The notes: a model not told the origin generated them from the letters alone. DNA of 64,000 nucleotides from Enterococcus saigonensis (GCF_011397115.1 NZ_AP022822.1:2636001-2700000); one strand, 5' to 3'. Counted from the stretch's first letter, positions 40,882-49,965 are shown. Numbers and translations are program-made.

Positions 40882-41868
40882 ATGAAGTTACATCCTCTTT
40901 GGCAGGAATACCCTGCCTTACAACCTGAATTGCGTCAAACCTTGACGTTGATGGAAGATTCTATCAAGTTAAAAAACAAACCGGTCGCTGCTGCGATTTT
41001 AAGTATGATTCATTCGGGTGGTAAACTGTTACGTCCCGCTTATCAATTGTTATTTTCTCAGTTTGGTCCAGAACAAGATCGCAAAAAAGCCGTCTCTTTA
41101 GCTGCTTCCATTGAAATGTTACACACAGCAACTTTAGTCCATGATGACATCGTTGACCAAGCAGATCTACGCCGCGGTCTTCAAACAATTCGTTCTGAAT
41201 TTGGTAATGCTGTAGCGGTTTATGCCGGTGATTTTCTTTTTGTCTGTTGTTTTAAATTAATGGCTGATTACGCCAGTTCTCTACGCAGCTTGCAAATTAA
41301 TTCCCGTAGTATGGAAAAAATCTTGAACGGTGAATTAGGACAGATGGATACCCGTTATGCGACAGATGTGACGATTGCAGAATACTTGGAAAATATCTCT
41401 GGTAAAACCGCTGAATTATTCTCACTAAGCTGTTCTGTTGGAGCCCTAGAAAGTGGTACCAGCGAACGTTTTGCCAAAGAATGTGGGGATATTGGACAAA
41501 ATATCGGAATGGCTTTTCAAATTATTGACGATATCTTAGACTATTCCGAAAACGTAACGACTATTGGTAAACCCGTCTTAGAAGACGTGCGCCAAGGGGT
41601 ATACTCCCTGCCTTTACTTCTTGCCTTACAAAAAGCTCCGCAAAAATTCCTGCCACTTTTGGAAAAAAGAGCTACAATTACAGATGCAGAAGTTGAAACA
41701 CTTTATGCTTATGTCCATGAATTTGGCGGTGTTGCGGCTGCTAAGGCATACGCAACAGAATACACTGATAAAGCCTTAAAAGGGATTAAAAAGTTGCCTA
41801 ACAATGATTTAAATACTAAAAAAACATTATTACAATTAACGCAAACAATCTTAGACCGGAAAAATTAG
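40882..41868 (+). CDS. dmkB: Polyprenyl synthetase (DmkB)
   Basis: Makes the polyprenyl diphosphate side chain of the quinone used by Ndh2. The 328-residue product has both Asp-rich motifs of trans-prenyltransferases: the first HDDIVDQADLRRG and the second QIIDDILDYS, plus GGKLLRPAYQ near the N-terminus. It follows eetA-eetB and is part of the same operon; the prenyltransferase that uses its product is at the other end of the locus. ATG after AAGGAG. Confidence 0.93.
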   Translation: MKLHPLWQEYPALQPELRQTLTLMEDSIKLKNKPVAAAILSMIHSGGKLLRPAYQLLFSQFGPEQDRKKAVSLAASIEMLHTATLVHDDIVDQADLRRGLQTIRSEFGNAVAVYAGDFLFVCCFKLMADYASSLRSLQINSRSMEKILNGELGQMDTRYATDVTIAEYLENISGKTAELFSLSCSVGALESGTSERFAKECGDIGQNIGMAFQIIDDILDYSENVTTIGKPVLEDVRQGVYSLPLLLALQKAPQKFLPLLEKRATITDAEVETLYAYVHEFGGVAAAKAYATEYTDKALKGIKKLPNNDLNTKKTLLQLTQTILDRKN

Positions 41869-41931
41869 CTGCTATTTTTAAAATAAACTGTAAAAAAAGC
41901 GTTGGCTTATTATAGCGCAATTTTTCTAAAC

Positions 41932-42006
41932 AAAAAACGACGCAAAAGTTCAGGACCTGTCTCTTTTTAATAAGAGCAGTCAATGAATTTTTGCGTCGTT
42001 TTTTAT
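41932..42006. terminator. Long bidirectional terminator after dmkB
   Basis: Outer arms AAAAAACGACGCAAAAGTTC / GAATTTTTGCGTCGTTTTTT and an inner GAC..CTCTT / AAGAG..GTC stem, between convergent genes. Confidence 0.85.
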
Positions 42007-42019
42007 AATGGTAAGATTC

Positions 42020-42658
42020 TTACTCGGTTAACTTCTCATACCGTTTTATGCGCCAATAAGAATTAAGGAAGATAACTAGAATGAAAATCAAAATAATCGG
42101 CACTATTAAATGACCCAAAATCCGCATAAAAGCAAAAGGAAATTCAAAGAAAAATGCCCGCCAAAATTCGCTTCCTGTCTTCTCCCAAAGACCTGGTGTT
42201 AAAAATTCTTTTTGCGGCTGCCATAAGACGGAAAGATCCGTGCTACTCATAAATAACCCAATATAAATTGGAACAAGAAAAGACAATGAGCCAAAGACAC
42301 CTTTACGAATCCTTTTTTCCCGTTCAATCAAAGAGGGAATATCTGAAAACAATTGTAAATTTTGGCTACGATCACTGATAAAGTACTGCTGTCCGCTGTC
42401 GTAGCGACCAAAAATATGTTCCCAACCAGCATCTGTCATAAATTGCAGATATTCGGTGAAATCTTCTTTATTGGTAAATTTTCGATAATCAAATTGAATG
42501 ACTTTATCAATATTGCTCACTTTTTTAAAATGATAAAAAATTCCACTACCAGTAATGTCAAAGAGCTGTAACCCTTCATCTAATTTACGATTCAGCCATG
42601 CTTCTTCTTTTTCTAACGAAAGAAACACCTTAAATTTTGTAATTGTGCGATTCATCAT
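42020..42658 (-). CDS. DUF2812 domain membrane protein
   Basis: A 212-residue protein. The N-terminal half (about 8-105) matches the DUF2812 pattern (KVFLSLEKEEAWLNRKLDEG, then YRKFTNKEDFTEYLQFMTDA GW) and is soluble. Two membrane helices follow (GSLSFLVPIYIGLFMSS and GHLIVPIILIFILVIFLNSY). Such proteins are nearly always encoded with a PadR regulator, as here: start and stop codons overlap by 4 bases (ATGA). The function of the family is unknown; membrane-stress or resistance roles have been suggested only by context. Confidence 0.85.
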   Translation of the reverse strand: MMNRTITKFKVFLSLEKEEAWLNRKLDEGLQLFDITGSGIFYHFKKVSNIDKVIQFDYRKFTNKEDFTEYLQFMTDAGWEHIFGRYDSGQQYFISDRSQNLQLFSDIPSLIEREKRIRKGVFGSLSFLVPIYIGLFMSSTDLSVLWQPQKEFLTPGLWEKTGSEFWRAFFFEFPFAFMRILGHLIVPIILIFILVIFLNSYWRIKRYEKLTE

Positions 42659-42966
42659 CTCTCCTCCATTTCTTCAAAAAGCCGTGTACAGTGCTTCATC
42701 CGATTTACTTCGTCTGTCAAAATCTTGCGACCATAATCGGTGATGTGGTAAATCTTTCTACGTTCTTCTGGTGGGGAAACTTGAACAATCATATTGGCTT
42801 TCAATAAATTTTCAATCGCACCGTACATAGTACCCGCAGCAATACGCACATTACCTAAACTTAACGCTTCAATTTTTTTAATCGCCAAATAACCATAAGT
42901 CGGTTCGGAAAAAACTAATAACAAATAAAAAATCGTTTCCGTTAGAGGTAATTGATCTGTCTTCAT
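42655..42966 (-). CDS. PadR family transcriptional regulator
   Basis: A 103-residue repressor with the PadR winged helix (ETIFYLLLVFSEPTYGYLAI, then the recognition and wing parts AAGTMYGAIENLLKANMI and RRKIYHITDYGRKILTDEV). ATG 42966 follows AAGGAG; the longer frame up to 43092 has no support. It is coupled to the DUF2812 gene. The palindrome at 42985-43016 just upstream is the obvious autoregulatory operator. Confidence 0.92.
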   Translation of the reverse strand: MKTDQLPLTETIFYLLLVFSEPTYGYLAIKKIEALSLGNVRIAAGTMYGAIENLLKANMIVQVSPPEERRKIYHITDYGRKILTDEVNRMKHCTRLFEEMEER

Positions 42967-42984
42967 GAAGATGCTCCTTGTTTT

Positions 42985-43016
42985 TATATAGTTAAACTGT
43001 ATAGTTAGACTATATA
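42985..43016 (-). promoter_or_regulatory. Palindromic operator upstream of padR
   Basis: TATATAGT (42985-42992) and ACTATATA (43009-43016) form a perfect dyad, with the related halves AAACT and AGTTA inside. It lies 18 bases from the padR start, where PadR proteins usually bind their own promoter. Confidence 0.65.
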
Positions 43017-43038
43017 GTACCACTGTATAATATGCAAG

Positions 43039-43087
43039 AAAAAAATCACCGAATTTTTTCTTGTAAAAGAAATTCGGTGATTTTTTA
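43039..43087 (-). terminator. Terminator of the deacetylase/binding-protein operon
   Basis: Arms AAAAAATCACCGAATTT / AAATTCGGTGATTTTTT with a 13-base loop, downstream of the binding-protein gene. Confidence 0.88.
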
Positions 43088-43119
43088 ATCATTTGCTACA
43101 AAGCAAAGTTTAGCAACTA

Positions 43120-44091
43120 TTATTTAGTTAAATAACTAAAATTCGTTAATTGTTCATAGCTGTATTTTTTCTCAATTTGTTTTTTATTTTTGGCCCACTG
43201 AATAATCGCATCAAATTGATCTTGGTCTACTTTTTGTGCATGAGGATAATCTTTTTCTTGGCTATCCAAATACGTACTCATCGCAGCTGGGAATTGGTAT
43301 TTGGTTAAGATATCCGCATATTCACTCGCTTTATGTTGATTCATATAATCAATTGCATGATTATAGCCTTGGTAAAAAGCACGAATATCTTGTGGCCGCT
43401 CTTTTAAAATTGCATCGGTAAACTGTAACGTCCCGCCGTTAATTTTTGCATCTTTAGAGCTACCTAAAATTTTTGCTCCTTGTTTGGCCAACATACTGGC
43501 TTGTGGCTCGGTATAAACTGCACCATCAACTTGACCACTTAATAAAGCTTCTGAGCGGGCTGAAAAAGAAGGAATGTTAACCACTTCATAGGTAAAGCCA
43601 TCTTTTTTGGCAAAATCATCCATAATATATTCCAAAATAAAATTAGGAACCAAAGTAACTTTTTTCCCAGCTAATCCCTTCATCTCCGTAATTTTAGATT
43701 GCGGCGAAGCCAAGATTTTAAAATCTTCCAAAATTCCAGAAGTAATTTTCATATCAATTCCATTTTTCTTAAAAGTCGCTTCGGTCATAACGTCACTAAT
43801 GGTACCATCGAGCTGTTTGGACTGGACTGCAACATTGCGGTCGTTAGGTGAAGCAAAAGATTTAATTGCTACATCGGTCCCGGCTTCTTTAAAGAACCCT
43901 TTTTCTTGCGCCAAAATAATCGGAATAGCCGATTCTGCTGGTAAAATCCCCATATTAATCGTTTTGCCGGTTACTTTTTCAGCTGTCTTTGCTGTTGTGG
44001 TTTGAGTGGTTTTGGTGTTATTGTCACCACAGGCCGCTAAACTTAAGACAGTTACAGCCATAAGCAAACTTGCTACTATTTTTTTCATCAT
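43120..44091 (-). CDS. ABC transporter substrate-binding lipoprotein (NMT1/SsuA-like)
   Basis: A 323-residue surface lipoprotein (signal with lipobox LAAC in SLAACGDNN) of the NMT1/THI5/SsuA binding-protein class: INMGILPAESAIPIILAQEK, LTEATFKKNGIDMKITSG-like middle and the hinge IPSFSARSEALLSGQVDGAV. Relatives bind pyrimidine thiamine precursors, sulfonates or related small molecules; I cannot tell which. It overlaps the deacetylase gene upstream by 4 bases. The matching ATPase and permease are in the divergent operon at 45057-46495. Confidence 0.85.
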   Translation of the reverse strand: MMKKIVASLLMAVTVLSLAACGDNNTKTTQTTTAKTAEKVTGKTINMGILPAESAIPIILAQEKGFFKEAGTDVAIKSFASPNDRNVAVQSKQLDGTISDVMTEATFKKNGIDMKITSGILEDFKILASPQSKITEMKGLAGKKVTLVPNFILEYIMDDFAKKDGFTYEVVNIPSFSARSEALLSGQVDGAVYTEPQASMLAKQGAKILGSSKDAKINGGTLQFTDAILKERPQDIRAFYQGYNHAIDYMNQHKASEYADILTKYQFPAAMSTYLDSQEKDYPHAQKVDQDQFDAIIQWAKNKKQIEKKYSYEQLTNFSYLTK

Positions 44092-44831
44092 TTTTCCCCC
44101 ACTATTTCTTTAAATGCTGCCAAAGGTAATTGTGCTGTCACTACATTGCGGCGCAATTCCAACGGATTTGTCTCTTTTGTATTCGGTCCTTTGATTGTGG
44201 TAAAGGCAAGTTGAAAGCCTTCTTTGGCTAATGTTGCCACGTTTTTTTCATCATATAAACCAAAAGGATAGGCAAAAACATCTTTTATCGGCACAAATTG
44301 ATTACACGTAGCCAAATCTAAAATAAAATCTGCTTCTGACTCCCACATTGCCCGCGCTGCAATTGTCCCTTTACGTTGGTGAAAATGATGCGTATGATTG
44401 GCATACGTAAAAACATCCGCCATGCCTAAAAGTTCTGGAAAGCTCACTGGACGAGAAACCTCTGGTGTATATGCGCTAGGAGTTGCAAAAATCCAGCCAG
44501 TGGGTACAAAAGAGACTGCTGTTAATTTGCGTTGTTGTAAAATTGGGTAGGCATAGCGCAGCTGCGATTGATAACAATCGTCAAAAGTTAACAAGATACT
44601 TTTTTCTGGCAGGCTAAAGCTGCCTTTATAAAAATCAAGCACTTCTGCCAGTGTTAAAAAATGATACTGCTGGGCGATTAAATAATCGATTTGAGCGGTA
44701 AAACTAGCCAAATCATTATATAAAGGTAAGGGCAGTGAATCGGCGTAGCCATCTGCTACTTCAATTGGCCGCATTCCCGTTTTTATTTCTGCTAGCGGTC
44801 TAATTTCGTGAAATACTAAAGTGGTAAACAT
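44088..44831 (-). CDS. Polysaccharide deacetylase family protein
   Basis: A 247-residue protein of the NodB fold: the metal-binding motif TFDDCYQ, the His motif NHTHHFHQ and FAYPFGLYDEKN are visible. There is no signal peptide or membrane helix, so unlike peptidoglycan deacetylases it appears cytosolic. It is translationally coupled to the binding protein of an ABC importer, suggesting that it works on the imported compound, for example by removing an acyl or formyl group. The substrate is unknown. Confidence 0.85.
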   Translation of the reverse strand: MFTTLVFHEIRPLAEIKTGMRPIEVADGYADSLPLPLYNDLASFTAQIDYLIAQQYHFLTLAEVLDFYKGSFSLPEKSILLTFDDCYQSQLRYAYPILQQRKLTAVSFVPTGWIFATPSAYTPEVSRPVSFPELLGMADVFTYANHTHHFHQRKGTIAARAMWESEADFILDLATCNQFVPIKDVFAYPFGLYDEKNVATLAKEGFQLAFTTIKGPNTKETNPLELRRNVVTAQLPLAAFKEIVGEK

Positions 44832-45056
44832 TTTTTCACTCCTTTATTTTCGTCTGTTCGTAAAAAAACCTTTATTAGTATAACACACGGTTTGAAAAAA
44901 AATGCACAAACTACTTGGCAAAACTTTTTATTTTTGCTACCTTTCAACTAGTCAATGAATCATTAACAGCTCAACACTTGCCTACTTCTTGAGATACATC
45001 TAGGAAATCTTTTACATCTGCTTACTAAACTTAAAGAAAAAGAAAGGGATACCCTG
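44832..45056. promoter_or_regulatory. Divergent promoter region of the ABC importer operons
   Basis: A 225-base AT-rich spacer between the two divergent halves of the importer. I looked for a thiamine riboswitch and did not find its conserved CTGAGA...ACC pattern. No clear operator is seen. Confidence 0.4.
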
Positions 45057-45764
45057 ATGTCCATTATTTTAAACAAAGTTGGTTTTCACTATGATGACCA
45101 AATTATCTTTGAAAACGTAACATATACATTTGCCAGCAAACAGCGCTATGCAGTGATTGGTCCTTCTGGTAGTGGGAAAACAACGCTATTGCAGTTATTG
45201 CAAGGTTTTATTACGCCAACTTCAGGTACGATTGTAAAAAAAGATACCCGCTTGGTTACCGTTTTTCAAAACAATCAAATTTTTCCTTGGCTTACGACCA
45301 CAGAAGCAATCGCATTGCCCTTAAAATTGGCAGGTGTCAAAAAAGAAGAACGACACTTACTCGTTCAACACTTATTAACAGAACTGGATTTGGAAAATTT
45401 AAAAAACAAGCGACCTGCGGCACTAAGCGGTGGCCAGTTACAGCGCGTAGCGATCGCCCAAGGGTTAGCCCTTAATCCCCAGTTTTTATTACTGGACGAG
45501 CCTACCTCTTCTTTGGATTCCCAAAGCAAAGAAAAAATTCAAGATTTATTACTTAGCCAACAACAAAGCCGACAAAATAGTCTACTCGTCGTTACCCATG
45601 ATATTGAAGAGGCAGCTTTTTTAGCGGAAACTATTTTAATTGTTAAAGAACATCACCTGCTTGCCATTAACAATCCAACTTTCAAAAATAACCATCCTAA
45701 CCGGAGGGAAAGTTTAGATTTTTATCAATTTTGTATCGCTCTAAGAACTGAGGTGCGCAAATGA
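45057..45764 (+). CDS. ABC transporter ATP-binding protein (SsuB/TauB/ThiZ type)
   Basis: A 235-residue nucleotide-binding subunit with Walker A GPSGSGKTT, Q-loop (VFQNNQIFPW), signature LSGGQLQRVAIAQG, Walker B FLLLDEPTSSLD and switch His in VVTHDIEEA. The sequence type matches importers for nitrate, sulfonates or thiamine precursors. It overlaps the permease gene by 4 bases and pairs with the binding protein encoded divergently. Confidence 0.93.
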   Translation: MSIILNKVGFHYDDQIIFENVTYTFASKQRYAVIGPSGSGKTTLLQLLQGFITPTSGTIVKKDTRLVTVFQNNQIFPWLTTTEAIALPLKLAGVKKEERHLLVQHLLTELDLENLKNKRPAALSGGQLQRVAIAQGLALNPQFLLLDEPTSSLDSQSKEKIQDLLLSQQQSRQNSLLVVTHDIEEAAFLAETILIVKEHHLLAINNPTFKNNHPNRRESLDFYQFCIALRTEVRK

Positions 45765-46495
45765 GAACTCTTCGCCAACATATCAGACGACTGTTACTAG
45801 GAGGGATTATGTATCTTGTATTGTGGCAGTTACTTGCTGTTTTAACGCATAATCACGCCATCCCGACTCCCATTGAAACCGGGCCAACATTTTGGGCTTT
45901 AAAAGAAAGCTTACTCCTTCACAGCGGGGCTAGCTTTTTGCGGGTCCTCGTTGCCTTGGCATTCGCCCTTATCGTCGGTATTCCTTTGGGTATTATCTTA
46001 GGGTTATCCGAAAAAACAAATCGCATCTTAGCACCGGTTATTTATTTTTTATATCCGTTACCAAAAGTCGCTTTTTTACCAATTTTTATGCTTTTTTGGG
46101 GATTGGGGAATTTTTCAAAAGTACTGCTGCTTTTTGCCATTATCATCTTACAAGTCATCGTTTCTATTCGCGATGGTGTTCGCCTTATTCCAGCAAATTT
46201 TCAAAAAACCATGTCTAATTTTGAGGCAACTTTTTTACAACGGATTTACTATTTGATTTTACCAGCCCTTATTCCGAGCCTTTTAACGAGTTTACGCGTT
46301 AGTATCGGCATTGCCTTGGCATCTTTATTCTTTGCCGAAAATTACGCAACAGAATACGGTCTGGGTTATTTGATTTTAAACGCATGGACTAAGATGGCCT
46401 ACTCCGAAATGTTTGCTGGTATCTTTTGTATAGGCGTATTGGGTGGAATCTTATTTCTTTTACTCGATTTACTAGAAGAAAAGTTTCGCTATTAA
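45761..46495 (+). CDS. ABC transporter permease (SsuC/TauC/ThiX type)
   Basis: A 244-residue membrane subunit with about six helices and the BPD-transport core, including the cytoplasmic coupling segment (LPALIPSLLTSLRVSIGIAL). PLPKVAFLPIFMLFWGLG is typical of the sulfonate/taurine/HMP permeases. The start overlaps the ATPase gene stop (ATGA). Together with the ATPase and the lipoprotein at 43120-44091 it makes a complete importer. Confidence 0.92.
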   Translation: MRTLRQHIRRLLLGGIMYLVLWQLLAVLTHNHAIPTPIETGPTFWALKESLLLHSGASFLRVLVALAFALIVGIPLGIILGLSEKTNRILAPVIYFLYPLPKVAFLPIFMLFWGLGNFSKVLLLFAIIILQVIVSIRDGVRLIPANFQKTMSNFEATFLQRIYYLILPALIPSLLTSLRVSIGIALASLFFAENYATEYGLGYLILNAWTKMAYSEMFAGIFCIGVLGGILFLLLDLLEEKFRY

Positions 46496-46508
46496 TTTTT
46501 GGCAATAA

Positions 46509-46548
46509 CAAAAAAAGGCTGTGACAACTTTTCGTCACAGCCTTTTTT
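46509..46548. terminator. Bidirectional terminator
   Basis: Arms AAAAAAGGCTGTGAC / GTCACAGCCTTTTTT between the convergent permease and glutathione reductase genes. Its GGCTGTG core recurs in the hairpin at 6478 and in the outer arms of the element at 2455. Confidence 0.88.
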
Positions 46549-46565
46549 AGCTTTTTTTAGCCTTC

Positions 46566-47915
46566 TTAACGCATTGTTACAAATTCTTCAGCACCGGTTG
46601 GATGAATGGCAACTGTATTGTCAAAATCAGCTTTTGTTGCGCCCATTTTGATTGCAACTGCGAATCCTTGCAACATCTCATCTACGCCGACACCAATGGC
46701 ATGTAAACCAACGATTCGTTCTTCTTCCCCAACACAAATCAATTTCATCTCACATTTTTGCCGATAATCATTTAATGCAAAATACATTGGCGTAAAGCGG
46801 GAACGATAAACTTTTACTTTTTCCCCTTGGTACTTTTCATATGTTTGCTCTTCGGTTAAGCCAATGGTCGCAATTGGCGGATGGGTGAAAATCACCGTCG
46901 GAATTAAATCATAATCCAAATATGAATCTGTCTTATTATTAAATAAACGTTCAGATAATCTGCGACCCGCCGCAATCGCAACTGGTGTCAAATCCACTTT
47001 ACCGATAACATCTCCCACGGCATAAATGCCTGCTACTGACGTATTTTGGAATTTATCTACAGTAATAAACCCACGTTCATCTAAATTCACTCCAATTTCT
47101 TCTAAGCCGATATTTCTTGTATTTGGTAAACGGCCGCCGGCAAAAAGGACTTTTTCAGCTGCCAATTTTACCCCATTTTCAAAAATAACGGTAAAGGTGC
47201 CATCTGCATTTTTAACAATTTCTTGCGCAATGTGTTCTGGATACAAAGATACGCCTGCTTCTTGGTACATCTCGACTAAATTATCACTTAACATGGGATC
47301 AAAGGTGCGCAGCGGCCGACCTTGGCGATAAGCCCACATTGTTTTGATGCCCATTTGTTGTGCCATCCCTGAAAGTTCTGCTGCAATATAACCAGCGCCT
47401 AAAACTAGCATGCTTTCTGGTTTTTTAGTCATAGCAAAAAAACCGTCAGAGTCAATTGCATATTCTCCCCCGGGAATGTTCATCTGACTTGGTCGTCCCC
47501 CTGTTGCAATTAAAATATGGGGAGCTGTAAATTCTTCATTGTCAACTGCAACAACATCAGCAGCGATAAATTTTGCATATCCTGTCACCACATCTACTTT
47601 ATTACTATCCAATCCCCTTTGATAAGCGCCATGTAAAAAGGAAATATATTTTTCTCTACGAGACACCAATTCTGTGAAATTAAATTCTTCCAAATTGGCG
47701 GTAATGCCATAACTTGGTGCATCACGGTGAATCATTTCCAGCATTTCACTTGCCTGCCACATTACTTTTTTAGGGACACAGCCTACGTTGACGCAGGTTC
47801 CCCCCAATGCTTTTCCTTCTATAAGTAAAACTTTTTGCCCGTACATTCCTGCGCGGTTAGCAGAAGCGATACCACCACTGCCGCCGCCGATGACAATATA
47901 ATCGTAACTTTTCAC
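46566..47915 (-). CDS. gor: Glutathione-disulfide reductase
   Basis: A 449-residue FAD enzyme that reduces oxidised glutathione with NADPH. The FAD motif is IVIGGGSGGIASANRAG, the redox disulfide is in GGTCVNVGCVPKKVMW, the NAD(P) fold begins LVLGAGYIAAELSGMAQQMG, and the C-terminal catalytic His is in AIHPTGAEEFVTMR. Single gene; the cell must import or synthesise glutathione, but no such gene is in the window. ATG after GGGGAG. Confidence 0.94.
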   Translation of the reverse strand: MKSYDYIVIGGGSGGIASANRAGMYGQKVLLIEGKALGGTCVNVGCVPKKVMWQASEMLEMIHRDAPSYGITANLEEFNFTELVSRREKYISFLHGAYQRGLDSNKVDVVTGYAKFIAADVVAVDNEEFTAPHILIATGGRPSQMNIPGGEYAIDSDGFFAMTKKPESMLVLGAGYIAAELSGMAQQMGIKTMWAYRQGRPLRTFDPMLSDNLVEMYQEAGVSLYPEHIAQEIVKNADGTFTVIFENGVKLAAEKVLFAGGRLPNTRNIGLEEIGVNLDERGFITVDKFQNTSVAGIYAVGDVIGKVDLTPVAIAAGRRLSERLFNNKTDSYLDYDLIPTVIFTHPPIATIGLTEEQTYEKYQGEKVKVYRSRFTPMYFALNDYRQKCEMKLICVGEEERIVGLHAIGVGVDEMLQGFAVAIKMGATKADFDNTVAIHPTGAEEFVTMR

Positions 47916-48090
47916 GTCATTCTCCCCTTTATCACTTCAGGATTTTCCTATTTTTCAATATCTGTATTGTACTTGAAAGAAATATGATAAGCTAGTAGGC
48001 TGTTTATAGACTAGATTTATTTAAAAAATACCCCATCCGTTACTGATTTCACATAGGAATTGGTAGTCGATAAAAAAATAAAGGAGCTAG

Positions 48091-48480
48091 ATGATGTCTT
48101 TACAATTTACCCAAATTCACCACGTTGCAATTATTGTCTCAAATTTAGATAAAGCCAAACATTTTTACGTTGATATCTTAGGATTACCTATCATTCGGGA
48201 ACACCGGCGCCCTGATAAAAACGATACTAAACTTGATTTACAATTGGGCAATTGTGAACTGGAAATTTTTGCTGTCAAAAATCCGCCCAAACGCCTTAGT
48301 TTTCCTGAAGCGGCTGGATTGCGCCACTTAGCTTTTAAAACTGAAGATATTGAAGCCAAAGTAGCTTACTTAAAAGCTAACGGCGTGAAATGTGAAGAAA
48401 TCCGCTATGATACTTTTACCAATGAAAAAATGACTTTTTTCTTTGATCCTGACGGCTTGCCATTAGAATTACATGAATAA
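48091..48480 (+). CDS. VOC family protein (glyoxalase-like, YaeR type)
   Basis: A 129-residue vicinal-oxygen-chelate protein with the N-terminal metal ligand in IHHVAIIVSNLDKAKHFYVD and the C-terminal FFFDPDGLPLELHE. The order of motifs resembles the GloA2/YaeR group rather than true lactoylglutathione lyase. The substrate is unknown; the neighbouring glutathione reductase is suggestive only. GGAG precedes ATG 48091 and a second ATG at 48094. Confidence 0.85.
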   Translation: MMSLQFTQIHHVAIIVSNLDKAKHFYVDILGLPIIREHRRPDKNDTKLDLQLGNCELEIFAVKNPPKRLSFPEAAGLRHLAFKTEDIEAKVAYLKANGVKCEEIRYDTFTNEKMTFFFDPDGLPLELHE

Positions 48481-48505
48481 TACAAGCATTCCCTTTAATG
48501 GCGAA

Positions 48506-48540
48506 TAAAAAAGCGACCGCGTACGGTCGCACTTTTTATT
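48506..48540. terminator. Terminator between the VOC and DUF924 genes
   Basis: Perfect stem GCGACCG / CGGTCGC with loop CGTA, flanked by A and T runs, between convergent genes and overlapping the DUF924 stop codon. Confidence 0.85.
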
Positions 48541-49081
48541 CGTTATTTTCTTTCAGATAGGCTTTTTCTTCTGGGGTACTCCTTCGACCCAAAGCATGGT
48601 TACGATAAGGAAAGCGCCCAAATTTTTTAATTGTCTCGTAATGTTCCTTTGCATAGCGATAGCGCTTTTCTAACCCTGGCTCCTTGAAATAGACCATGGC
48701 ATATTGTTCTTGGATATAGCGCGATTCTGAATGCATAAAAGGCATGTACAAAAAAGAGCGCTCCAAAGTGGTTAGTACCGCTTTTTCTTCCAATTTCACA
48801 GCTTCTTGCGCTAAGACTAAAGCGGCAAGATCGCCTTCAAAAGCCCGAGAATCATTACGATAGATATTGCGAGAAAATTGATCCAGTACAATAATTTCGG
48901 CTAAACGCCCCTGCATTGACTTTCGCCAATTATACAATTCTCCTTTTTTTGCAGCCAAAAGAAATTCCCCAAAACGATGCTTGATCTTGTCATCTACCTC
49001 AGAATTTGCACTAAACCAATCCTGAGGAGAAAGTTCTTCAAACCAAAAAGTTAAAACCGTCTTGTACTCGTAGTCTGACAT
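48536..49081 (-). CDS. DUF924 family protein
   Basis: A 181-residue helical, probably cytosolic protein with the family hallmarks VLTFWFEELSPQDWF, WRKSMQGRLAEIIVLDQFSR, NIYRNDSRAF and YMPFMHSESRYIQEQ. The fold is TPR-like. No biochemical role is established. It is transcribed in the same direction as larE, which ends 22 bases upstream, so it may be read through from the lar operon. Binding site AAGGAG. Confidence 0.9.
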   Translation of the reverse strand: MSDYEYKTVLTFWFEELSPQDWFSANSEVDDKIKHRFGEFLLAAKKGELYNWRKSMQGRLAEIIVLDQFSRNIYRNDSRAFEGDLAALVLAQEAVKLEEKAVLTTLERSFLYMPFMHSESRYIQEQYAMVYFKEPGLEKRYRYAKEHYETIKKFGRFPYRNHALGRRSTPEEKAYLKENNE

Positions 49082-49103
49082 CGTGTCTCCTTCTTTTATC
49101 CCG

Positions 49104-49913
49104 TTACTTTTTTTCTAATAGTTTATTCATCTTACCATAAGTATAACCTCTTACATCTAGTGATACGAAGGTATAACCAAAGGAAAGCAACTTTTCTTCG
49201 ATTGTTTTTGCTTGAGCAAGAAACTCGGGAAACTTTTCTTTTTCAATTTCAATGCGGGCCACCGTGCGATGGTCTCTCACACGAACAATTTTAAAGCCAA
49301 GTTCTTGGAGGTAGATTTCTGATTTTTTCACTCGTTCTACTCTTTCACTGGTTAATCGTTCATTGTATTCAAATCTTGATAAAACATGGCAGGTAGCGGG
49401 TTTATTCCAAGTCGGCAGGTCATAACCTTTCGAAGCACGGCGAACATCGGGTTTATAAAATTCTGCTTCTTGCAACGGACTTCTGACACCAAACGCATCT
49501 CGTGCTTTTAAGCCAGGGCGATAGTCAAACGCATCATCCATAATCATGCCATCTACAACCCAATTAAAACCTAATGTATTTTTTAAGTTTGTCAATTCCT
49601 GATACAATAGACGTTTACTATAAAACCAGCTGGAAGGTTGGTTGGTTTGTATTTCTTTTACACTTAACTCATCTAAAAAAATTCCCTTGGTCTGCGCGCC
49701 GATTTTTTCTGAATTTTTAACTGCATCTAAATACTCGCTTTTCATAATCAATTCCGAGTCTGCTACAACGGATAACACGTTTTCTCTACCCAGTACCTCA
49801 ATTGCAGTAGCTAGTACAAGTGAACTGTCCACTCCTCCTGAAAAAGCGATGACTACACTTTCCATCGAAGTTAAAATTTCTTTTAGTTTAGCTACTTTTT
49901 CTAAGTATTCCAT
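49104..49913 (-). CDS. larE: LarE, ATP-dependent sacrificial sulfur transferase
   Basis: Converts the two carboxylates of the nickel-pincer precursor to thiocarboxylates, giving up the sulfur of its own cysteine. The 269-residue product has the PP-loop SGGVDSS (25-31) and the candidate sacrificial Cys175 in NKPATCHVLSRF, one position from Cys176 of the Lactobacillus plantarum enzyme. Last gene of larABCDE; a hairpin separates it from larD. ATG after AGAGGAAA. Confidence 0.93.
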   Translation of the reverse strand: MEYLEKVAKLKEILTSMESVVIAFSGGVDSSLVLATAIEVLGRENVLSVVADSELIMKSEYLDAVKNSEKIGAQTKGIFLDELSVKEIQTNQPSSWFYSKRLLYQELTNLKNTLGFNWVVDGMIMDDAFDYRPGLKARDAFGVRSPLQEAEFYKPDVRRASKGYDLPTWNKPATCHVLSRFEYNERLTSERVERVKKSEIYLQELGFKIVRVRDHRTVARIEIEKEKFPEFLAQAKTIEEKLLSFGYTFVSLDVRGYTYGKMNKLLEKK

Positions 49914-49965
49914 GACAAATTTCCTCTTTCTTATTGGCTGGTTATTTCTAGCGGTTTATAAAAAT

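Noticed and set aside
44832..45056. TPP riboswitch before the ABC importer
   Set aside because: The conserved CTGAGA and ACC segments and their pairing are not found in either direction.
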